Part shown: positions 28,891 through 35,057 of the stretch, in pieces
How the letters are laid out: each line of letters opens with the position of its first letter
Numbering within the stretch: the first letter of the stretch is position 1
From: a bacterium
GTDB taxonomy: Bacteria; Elusimicrobiota; Elusimicrobia; UBA1565; UBA9628
DNA length: 35,057 bases
Direction of reading: 5' to 3'
Assembly: GCA_021846045.1 (NCBI GenBank)
Contig: JAJZCM010000018.1
Location: 1 to 35,057, forward strand
Made by a program: the position numbers and the translations under genes
Notes under the pieces: generated by a model
Told to the model about the DNA's origin: nothing
Database searches by the model: none
The model's input: the letters and a program-made list of their open reading frames with translations, nothing else

Positions 28891-30621
28891 TTACCGCCAC
28901 GAAACGGGAGGCCATAGCCCGCCGGAGGGTTCGGAGGAAGGCTCCGAGGCCTTGGTCGCCTCGGCTTTGACGCGGGCTTCGAGTTTGGCATGATAGCCTT
29001 TAAGGCGCGCTTCCAAAATTTCACGCTCCTTGTTCCACATTTCCTTTTCGTGATTGAATTGTTCGACTTCGATCTCGCGTGTTTTTCCTTCTTTTCTTAG
29101 CTTTTGCTCAAGTTCAGCGACGCTTCTTTCTAAGGCCAAGTTTCCAATCACCGCCGCCTCGATTTCTTTTCTCAGTCGCCCCGCTTCCTCAAGGGCGGCC
29201 TGCCGCTCGTTTTTGAGAAGCTCCATTTCCTTCTGCGCCCCAGTGAGTTTCAAGTCCGCAGCCATAGCCGCCTGCCGGGTCTGGGCGAGGCTTTTTTCAA
29301 GTTCTACCAAGCGATCCATTTGATCCGCGCTTTGCGCCCTCGCTTCCTTAAACTCGCCGCTCAAGGCCTCATGCCTTTCAACAAAATCAGCCAGCTCTTT
29401 TTTCATCCGCGCTTCATTGGATTTCTCCCGTTCTTCAAGCGCCTCCGCGCGTTCAAGAGCTTGCGCCAGGGAATTTTCAAGCGCGACGGATTTTTTCCAA
29501 AGCTCCTCATTTCTTTTTCTGCTTGCGGCAAACTCTTCCGAAAGAATTTGAATCCGCCCTCTTAAATTCTCGATTTCTTTGCCTGAAATTTCAGATCGGG
29601 TCTCTTCCGCGCCCAATTTCGCCTTAAGGTTCTGAGATTCCTCAAGAAGCTCCAAGGCTTGCTTGCGCCACATTTCCGAATTTTTCGACCATCCTTCTTT
29701 ATCGGCTTGATATGCGGCCCTTTCCGCTTCCCGGGCTATCGCCATGCGGTCCAAACCCGCCTGAATTTGAAGGTTTTTTTCCTCAGACAAGGCCAAAAAT
29801 TTTTCCAGGTCGATGTTCTTGGGGCCCAGTTCCTTGACCCTTGAGCGCCAACTCTCCAATTCCCGCATTAAAAGGGCCCGTTCTTCGCTATGAACTTTTT
29901 CCAGAGACTCCCGCCTCTCCTCTAGAATCCGTTCCGCCATCTGAACGCGCAAAGACACTTCTTCCTTAATTTCTTCGCGAAAACCCTTGAGAGCCGATTG
30001 AAGATGCGCCCGTTCTTCCTTGTAATAACTCTCAAAATGCGCTTTTCTTTCATCCAAACGCTTGGAATCGGCCTCAAGCTGCGCCTTTTTGTCGGCCAAC
30101 TCCGCATTTTTAGACGCGAACTCTTCTTCGATCGCTGTTCGTCTAGCTTCGACGGAAGCTTCCGTTCGACGTCGGCTCTCTCGTAATTCATCTTCCATTT
30201 CGGTTTTTAGGCGCTGGAAATCGCGCTCAAGGATTTCCCTTCGGGAGGCGTAATCCTTTTCCAAATGCAGCTGCTTTTGTGAAAGCATCTCTTGAAGCTG
30301 GGAGACCTCCAATTCTTTTTTCGCGAGCAAAGCGACATCAAGTTTTCCGTCTAATTTCAGGGACAGATATTCTTCCAGCTTCGCGTAATAGAGTTCCCGC
30401 TGAGTGGATTCCGCATTTTTAAGCCCAATCGTCTTTTGAAGGGAAATCAGATTTTCTTGGGCTTTTTCGCGCGCGCGTTCAAGAGCGTTGAACTTTTCAG
30501 CGAGTCCAGAATGGTCTTTCTCAAGGGACTGAATTTTTTCAAGAGCCCATCTCAAAGCCAAACGCGCGGTGTCAAGGCTTTGAATCGACTCTATATCTTG
30601 AAGAGACCTGGGTTCATCCAT
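28891..30621 (-). CDS. Long coiled-coil protein
   Basis: 576 aa from the ATG at 30621. Nearly the whole of residues 10-555 is charged heptad-type helix (for example LEKDYASRREILERDFQRLKT), with no globular domain, signal peptide or membrane segment, so it is a cytoplasmic rod. A Ser/Pro-rich tail ends SSEPSGGLWPPVSWR, aromatic and unlike the rod, perhaps a docking peptide. I do not recognise a family; filament-forming or cell-shape proteins such as crescentin-like or FilP-like rods are comparable only in form. A TTG at 30630 is an alternative start. Confidence 0.75.
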   Translation of the reverse strand: MDEPRSLQDIESIQSLDTARLALRWALEKIQSLEKDHSGLAEKFNALERAREKAQENLISLQKTIGLKNAESTQRELYYAKLEEYLSLKLDGKLDVALLAKKELEVSQLQEMLSQKQLHLEKDYASRREILERDFQRLKTEMEDELRESRRRTEASVEARRTAIEEEFASKNAELADKKAQLEADSKRLDERKAHFESYYKEERAHLQSALKGFREEIKEEVSLRVQMAERILEERRESLEKVHSEERALLMRELESWRSRVKELGPKNIDLEKFLALSEEKNLQIQAGLDRMAIAREAERAAYQADKEGWSKNSEMWRKQALELLEESQNLKAKLGAEETRSEISGKEIENLRGRIQILSEEFAASRKRNEELWKKSVALENSLAQALERAEALEEREKSNEARMKKELADFVERHEALSGEFKEARAQSADQMDRLVELEKSLAQTRQAAMAADLKLTGAQKEMELLKNERQAALEEAGRLRKEIEAAVIGNLALERSVAELEQKLRKEGKTREIEVEQFNHEKEMWNKEREILEARLKGYHAKLEARVKAEATKASEPSSEPSGGLWPPVSWR

Positions 30622-30661
30622 CCTACCCAATTTAACAGGGGCGTGTTACAAATTTAATTCA

Positions 30662-30703
30662 AAAAGCCGCTTCCGCATCTACTGGCAGACGATACCGGCT
30701 TTT
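30662..30703. repeat. Inverted repeat with 8-bp arms
   Basis: AAAAGCCG (30662-30669) and CGGCTTTT (30696-30703) form a perfect stem with a 26-nt loop in the gap between the coiled-coil gene and the pseudogene. On either strand the stem ends in a short T run, so it might be a weak bidirectional terminator; the long loop argues against. Confidence 0.3.
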
Positions 30704-30825
30704 CGTAGGTCCTGGAGATGGGCGCGCAATTGCTTGCAGTTCAGGTGAAGATGGGGCGGGTCAGGCGGCCTCAACGGAGAATGGCCAAACTTCCCGAGCA
30801 GAAACCATCTGTCTGAGTTCCCGTT
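30679..30825 (-). pseudogene. Possible C-terminal fragment of an unidentified gene
   Basis: A 49-codon stretch between stops, with protein-like composition (RWFLLGKFGHSPLRPPD, then LRAHLQDLRKAGIV). It has no start codon in context and overlaps the out-of-frame tail of the pseudogene frame. It may be the end of another decayed gene. Not recognised. Confidence 0.2.
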
Positions 30826-30867
30826 TCAAAGAAACCCCGGACGCTCAAGCCGCCAAATAGCCGGAAA

Positions 30868-31784
30868 TCAGCGGCAGGGGAAGAAATAAATTTTAACGGA
30901 AGGATTCTGGTAGGCAAGCCCCCCCCCCCGAAACTCGTGGGAAACCGCTTCAGCAAGAACTGATCTTTGGCGTTGAGCCAGAAATAAAACGGACAGGACA
31001 GTGACGAAACCCTGCCCAAAAGATCCTTGACTCGTTTGCGCGCCGCCAAGACGGGCTCGTCGCGCTTATCGCCGTCCGCATAACCGTAAGTATGGAGCCA
31101 TTCGGCTCCTTCCAGCGCTTCGCCAAAATCCACTTTTTGGAGATAGGTTTCTTCCTTGCTGAGGCGGACGCCCAAGGAATGTCTGACGGAAGGCAGAACA
31201 CACCACGCTTCCAAAAATTTATCAGGGTCCGCGTGAGAAGCCTTAATCATTTGGGCGACATTGCCAAAATACTTCTCCATCTGGAACGGTCCCACAAAAT
31301 TAGGGTCAGAGGACGGGGTCAGGACCGTCGCTTCGGTATAAAGCGACAACAATTCGTTGGTATCGATGGACAGAGATAGAAAAAGAGAGTCCTGCGGGGT
31401 CTTGTTTCGCACCCAAGCCAAGGCCGATTCCACGTTTTGCGGCAAGCCGAACATCCGGTAGGCCGCTTCCGCGCCGCTCTTCTCGTTGGCTAAAGTCAAA
31501 GTAATCAAGAATGAGCAGGCAACGATGGCGAGACGCTTGTCCCACCACGGCTTGAAAGCGATCCACTTGGAAAAAACCAGGAAAAGCATACGGCACCCAA
31601 AAAAAATCCCCAAAGGAATGAAATGAAACGGCTGCATCTGCGCTCCTATCACGACCTGGGCATTTCGGCAGAGAAAAGCCGCCATTTGGGTGCAAATCAA
31701 TATCAGCTAGGCCGCCCGGCGCCGCGAATCCTTCTCTCGATTAAAAAAGAAGGCCCCGAAAGCCATCGCCAACAGATGCCGCAT
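30868..31784 (-). pseudogene. Degraded polytopic membrane protein (C-terminal part)
   Basis: From the ATG at 31784 the frame reads MRHLLAMAFGAFFFNREKD, meets an in-frame TAG at 31707-31709, and continues in the same frame with ILICTQMAAFLCRNAQVVIGAQMQPFHF, the pattern of membrane glycosyltransferase-like proteins (compare NQQVITGxxLQPFH). Near the 3' end an 11-base C tract (30919-30929, G on the coding strand) shifts the frame. Reading with 9 or 12 bases gives LAYQNPSVKIYFF and a stop at 30868-30870, a typical family C-terminus; as sequenced the frame instead runs on to 30771. The N-terminal transmembrane part is missing. A genuine pseudogene is likely, although the tract could be an assembly error. 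Confidence 0.65.
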
Positions 31785-31904
31785 TGCTAAAATAAGTTAT
31801 GCACTTATCCACAGCCACTCACAGAAAGAAAAAGTCGCCAAAAAGAAAGAGGAACGGCCTTGACATTAAAATAGGCATCCGTCTTTCTCTCGCTCAAAAT
31901 CAGG

Positions 31905-31910
31905 TAAAAT
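31905..31910 (+). promoter_or_regulatory. -10 box of the transporter operon
   Basis: TAAAAT exactly 6 nt before the permease ATG at 31917, with no Shine-Dalgarno. A TTGACA at 31860-31865 is too far for a -35 (39-nt gap), so the -35 is weak or absent. The rest of the 31785-31916 gap holds a single DnaA-box-like TTATCCACA at 31805-31813. Confidence 0.5.
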
Positions 31911-31916
31911 TTACGG

Positions 31917-33515
31917 ATGGGAAATAAGACCGCGCGAAGCCTAATTGGACTCGGAGATTTAAACGGGTTTTTCGGTCTTGCCTTCGACAATCTGACGGTC
32001 CTTTCTTTTTTGGCCGGAATCTTGATTTTTGGATTTCATTTTCCCGAAAGCATCGTCTATGGAAGAATGTTCCCGGGAACGGCCTTGGGCGTTCTTTTTG
32101 GAGACCTCGTCTATACCTGGATGGCCTATCGTTTGGCTAAAAAAACGGGAAAAGAATCCGTCACCGCCATGCCGCTGGGACTGGACACGCCGTCAACCAT
32201 CGGAATTGCCTTGACGGTCTTGGGGCCGTCTTTTATCGCGCTTAAAAATCAAGGCCTTCCCCCCCATGACGCGGCCATTCAAGCCTGGGAAATCGGCATG
32301 GCAACCATGATTTCAATCGGAGTTTTAAAACTCATTCTATCCTTTTTCGGCGATTGGATAAGACGAGCAGTGCCGCAAGCGGGGCTTTTGGGCTCTTTGG
32401 CCGGCATCGGGCTGGCCTTAATTGGATTTATCCCCTTGGCCGAAGTTTTCGGAATGCCTTTAGTCGGCGTTTTGTCCTTGGGGCTCATTCTCTATTCCCT
32501 GGTCGCCCATAAAAAACTCCCGGGGAATTTTCCCGGCGTGCTCACCGCCATCGGCCTTGGAACTTTTCTCTACTACCTCGCGGCTCCGCATGGACTCGTG
32601 GGCGGACATTATTCTCCCCCCAACATCAGTTTTCATTTCGGGTTTCCGCTTCCGACATTGGGGTTTATCCACGGCTTCATCCCTTCTCTTAAGTATCTGC
32701 CCATCGCCCTGCCCTTTGGAATCTTAACCGTGGTTGGCGGAATCAACGTCACCGAAAGCGCCAAGGTCGCGGGCGATGATTTTAACACGCGGGATATTCT
32801 TTTAACCGAGGCCGTCGCCACCTTGATTGCCGGAATCTTCGGCGGAGTCGCGCAATCAACGCCTTACATTGGGCAACCCGCCTATAAGCACATGGGAAGC
32901 AAAACCGGGTATACCCTTTTAACCGGACTTTTTATCGGGCTGGGCGGAATTTTGGGATATTTGGGCGCCATCGTCGAAATTATTCCCCGGGCCGTCATCG
33001 CGCCGATTCTCATTTTCGTCGCCCTGGACATCATCTGCCAGGCGTTTCTCGCCTGTCCGGCCAAACACGCCCCCGCCGTCGCCTTCTCTTATTTTCCCAC
33101 CATCGCCCGGCTTCTCCAAATTAAAATTTCAAATCCGGATTGGATCAGCCCCGAAAAATTACAAACGCTGATGTCTGCCGTCGGCAAAGGGCTTCCGGAG
33201 GTTCTCGTCATTACCGCCTTGGGAAACGGATTTATTCTCACTGCCATGCTCTGGGGCGCTTTCATGGCCGAAATGATCGACGGGAAACTCAAACGCTCAT
33301 CTTTTTATTTGGCGCTTCTGTCTTTCTTTTCCTTTTTTGGCGTGATTCATTCCGCCTCCGCAGACGGAGCGATGTATTGGCCCTGGACCTTATCTTATCC
33401 CGCTAATCAAATTCCGTACCAATTTAGCGAGGCTTACGCCCTTTTAGCCGCGCTTTTCTTCGCACTTTCATTTTCCAAGCATTCAAAGGCTGCCGGAGAT
33501 TTGCGTCATGCCTAG
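31917..33515 (+). CDS. NCS2-type nucleobase permease
   Basis: 532 aa, about 12-14 membrane segments. It opens GLGDLNGFFGLAFDNLTVLSFLAG and carries GLDTPSTIG, VVGGINVTESAKVAGDDFNTRDILLTEA and GGVAQSTPYIGQPAYKHMG, the motifs of the NCS2 xanthine/uracil/AzgA-like group. It would import purine bases or similar by cation symport across the inner membrane; the exact base cannot be called. The start is leaderless-type. The stop overlaps the CNT gene by 8 bp, so the two transporters are made together. Confidence 0.88.
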   Translation: MGNKTARSLIGLGDLNGFFGLAFDNLTVLSFLAGILIFGFHFPESIVYGRMFPGTALGVLFGDLVYTWMAYRLAKKTGKESVTAMPLGLDTPSTIGIALTVLGPSFIALKNQGLPPHDAAIQAWEIGMATMISIGVLKLILSFFGDWIRRAVPQAGLLGSLAGIGLALIGFIPLAEVFGMPLVGVLSLGLILYSLVAHKKLPGNFPGVLTAIGLGTFLYYLAAPHGLVGGHYSPPNISFHFGFPLPTLGFIHGFIPSLKYLPIALPFGILTVVGGINVTESAKVAGDDFNTRDILLTEAVATLIAGIFGGVAQSTPYIGQPAYKHMGSKTGYTLLTGLFIGLGGILGYLGAIVEIIPRAVIAPILIFVALDIICQAFLACPAKHAPAVAFSYFPTIARLLQIKISNPDWISPEKLQTLMSAVGKGLPEVLVITALGNGFILTAMLWGAFMAEMIDGKLKRSSFYLALLSFFSFFGVIHSASADGAMYWPWTLSYPANQIPYQFSEAYALLAALFFALSFSKHSKAAGDLRHA

Positions 33516-34761
33516 ACTGATGAGTTTGTTTGGAATTGCCGCGATGCTTATTCTTGCGCGAATGCTAGGCCGCCGCGGCAAAAAAATCAACTGGGCCGTG
33601 GTGGGTTGGGGACTATCACTTCAATTTGTTTTCGCGCTTTTTATTTTAAAGACTTCAAGCGGACATTGGGTATTTGCCAAGATCAATACCCTCGTGACCG
33701 GCCTTTTAAATTTCCAGGAAGAAGGCGGGAAATTCGTCTTCGGCGCCCTCTCCATTCCCCCGGGCCAAGCCAATTCCTTGGGGTTTTTCTTCGCTTTCCA
33801 AGTTCTGCCGAGCGTTATTTTTCTTTCGTCTTTAATGTCGGTCTTTTATTACCTAGGGATCATGCAATGGGTGATTTCCCTGATCGCGCGGCTGATGAAA
33901 AGGGCCATGAAAACTTCCGGAGCGGAAACCTTGAATGCCGCCGCCAACATCTTCATGGGTCAAACCGAGGCCCCGCTTTTGGTCAAGCCCTATTTGGAGA
34001 AAATGACGGAATCCGAGCTTTTCTGCGTAATGGTCGCGGGAATGGCGACCATTTCCGGCGGGGTCATGATCGCCTATGTCGGCCTTTTAAAGGCCTATAT
34101 TCCCGATATCGCCGGGCACCTGATGGCGGCCAGCGTCTTGTCGGCCATCGGCTCTTTGGTTGTCTCAAAACTGGCGTTTCCCGAGACCCAAACGCCCGAA
34201 ACCATCGGCTTTGTCCCCATCGTCAGCGCGGGAAGCGACTCCAATGTTTTGGAAGCGGCGGCCAGCGGAGCCGAAACCGGACTTAAACTGGCCTTAAACG
34301 TTGCGGCGATGCTGATTGCCTTCATGGCGATATTGGCGATGGTCAACGCCGGTCTCCATATAATTTTTGGATATTTCGGGCGCCCCGACATCGGACTTGA
34401 ATTCATTTTAGGGCGCGCCTTGTCCCCGGTTGCGTGGATACTCGGCGTTCCTTGGAAAGACTGCAAAACGGTCGGATTTTTAATGGGCGAAAAAACCATC
34501 CTCAATGAATTTGTCGCCTACACCGACATGTCCAAGATTTTAGCCGGAAGCGCCCACGCTCTGTCCGTCAGATCTCAAATCATCGCCGTTTATGCCCTCT
34601 GCGGCTTTTCCAATCTTCTTTCAATCGGAATTCAAATAGGAGGAATCGGAGTCTTAGCGCCGGGACGCAGAAAAGATCTCGCGCGCCTAGGCGTTTACGC
34701 CTTGATTGCCGGGTCTCTCACCTGTTTCTTAAGCGCCGCCATCGCCGGACTTCTGATCTAA
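33508..34761 (+). CDS. Concentrative nucleoside transporter (CNT/NupC family)
   Basis: 417 aa, the standard CNT length. Signature positions: FAFQVLPSVIFLSSLMSVFYYLG, the substrate-binding AAANIFMGQTEAPLLVKPYL near residue 150, MATISGGVMIAYVG, and GEKTILNEFVAYTDM with LCGFSNLLSIGIQIGGIG near the end. It imports nucleosides with H+ or Na+. The ATG lies inside the end of the NCS2 gene (8-bp overlap). With the NCS2 permease it forms a nucleobase/nucleoside salvage unit, plausibly fed by the S1/P1 nuclease. Confidence 0.95.
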   Translation: MPRLMSLFGIAAMLILARMLGRRGKKINWAVVGWGLSLQFVFALFILKTSSGHWVFAKINTLVTGLLNFQEEGGKFVFGALSIPPGQANSLGFFFAFQVLPSVIFLSSLMSVFYYLGIMQWVISLIARLMKRAMKTSGAETLNAAANIFMGQTEAPLLVKPYLEKMTESELFCVMVAGMATISGGVMIAYVGLLKAYIPDIAGHLMAASVLSAIGSLVVSKLAFPETQTPETIGFVPIVSAGSDSNVLEAAASGAETGLKLALNVAAMLIAFMAILAMVNAGLHIIFGYFGRPDIGLEFILGRALSPVAWILGVPWKDCKTVGFLMGEKTILNEFVAYTDMSKILAGSAHALSVRSQIIAVYALCGFSNLLSIGIQIGGIGVLAPGRRKDLARLGVYALIAGSLTCFLSAAIAGLLI

Positions 34762-34762
34762 A

Positions 34763-35057
34763 ATGCTCCATTCAATTCTAAACCTCATCCGCCAAATTTA
34801 CGACGTCAAGGCCTTGATCAGTTGGGGCGGGATTTCGCTTATCGCGATGATTATCTTCGCCGAGACCGGGCTCTTTTTTGGATTTTTCCTTCCTGGAGAT
34901 TCCTTGCTGGTCACCGCTGGAATCTTTGCGAAAACCGGAGAGCTGTCTATTTCCTGGCTTTTGCTGGCCGCATCCATCGCCGCCATATTGGGAGATCAAG
35001 TTGGATACGCCCTCGGCTTTAAGGCGGGACACGCCCTTTTTCAAAGGGAAGATTCGC
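34763..35057 (+). CDS. DedA-family membrane protein, N-terminal part (cut by window edge)
   Basis: 98 codons are visible, beginning MLHSILNLIRQIYDVKALI. IIFAETGLFFGFFLPGDSLL is the DedA/SNARE-associated signature (E-T-G-L...LPG-D), and LGDQVGYALGFKAG follows as expected. DedA proteins are inner-membrane flippase-like proteins for undecaprenyl phosphate or phospholipids. The ATG is 1 nt after the CNT stop, so it is the third gene of the operon. The C-terminal half is outside. Confidence 0.9.
   Translation, partial: MLHSILNLIRQIYDVKALISWGGISLIAMIIFAETGLFFGFFLPGDSLLVTAGIFAKTGELSISWLLLAASIAAILGDQVGYALGFKAGHALFQREDS

Noticed and set aside
27846-29024. S1/P1 nuclease starting at 29024
   Set aside because: The extra 64 residues are Pro/Arg-rich out-of-frame sequence of the coiled-coil gene; the internal ATG has a Shine-Dalgarno and a signal peptide.
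31707-31709. TAG reassigned as a sense codon, because an amber interrupts the membrane-protein frame and another separates the response regulator from the in-frame methyltransferase
   Set aside because: Intact genes here end normally with TAG (the 3596-4528 gene, the NCS2 gene), and the interrupted gene has a second lesion, so a pseudogene is simpler.
31805-31813. Perfect DnaA-box sequence TTATCCACA as a sign of a replication origin
   Set aside because: Only one box is seen, with no AT-rich unwinding region and no dnaA, dnaN or parAB nearby. A single 9-mer occurs by chance.

Overview
The window is a gene-dense stretch of a Gram-negative-type bacterial chromosome of roughly middling GC. A KpsF/GutQ-type arabinose-5-phosphate isomerase (Kdo and LPS synthesis), signal peptides, a PorV-like beta-barrel and a membrane-fusion protein all imply an outer membrane. 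The mixture (PorV-like protein, DUF1015, secreted S1/P1 nuclease, long coiled-coil proteins) would suit a candidate-phylum lineage such as Elusimicrobiota. That placement is a guess from gene content; no rRNA gene or other reliable phylogenetic anchor is present. There is no tRNA, rRNA, CRISPR array or prophage.

Layout. 1-1996 (-): N-terminal half of SMC, running off the left edge. 2012-3491: a foreign-looking Mrr-type restriction endonuclease cassette between two perfect 59-bp direct repeats that carry the smc promoter. 3596-5472 (+): a membrane-anchored low-complexity protein and a PorV/PorQ-like outer-membrane protein. 5549-12140 (-): DUF1015 protein, N-acetylmuramoyl-L-alanine amidase, PAS protein, thioredoxin-fold protein, GH63/trehalase-like glycosidase, GtrA and a DUF1189-like protein, tightly packed. 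12178-17092 (-): a five-gene ABC-2 exporter (TPR-HlyD adaptor, two ATPases, two permeases) with 4-11 bp overlaps. 17127-18662: an insertion sequence next to the exporter promoter. 18723-19703 (+): KdsD-type isomerase. 19683-23769 (-): secreted HExxH protein, glycerol kinase, HemD, inositol monophosphatase. 23894-26975 (-): trypsin-like protease, response regulator, RlmD-type rRNA methyltransferase. 27058-27835 (+): a HEPN/MNT toxin-antitoxin pair with its own promoter and terminator. 27846-30621 (-): S1/P1 nuclease and a 576-aa coiled-coil protein. 30868-31784 (-): a decayed membrane-protein pseudogene. 31917-35057 (+): NCS2 purine-type permease, CNT nucleoside transporter and the start of a DedA protein.

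The most notable signals are not single genes. (1) Many genes start exactly 6 (sometimes 5 or 7) nt after a TANNNT -10 box without a Shine-Dalgarno, implying widespread leaderless mRNAs. (2) Two promoters share a 16-bp element, TCTAGGNCTTTAGGCC, at an identical 24-nt distance from the -10 box. (3) A ~61-bp repeat is inserted in frame in two unrelated secreted or membrane proteins (three copies), and a second 33-bp hairpin repeat occurs three times. (4) A restriction gene has inserted with duplication of the smc promoter, so both genes would share one promoter sequence.
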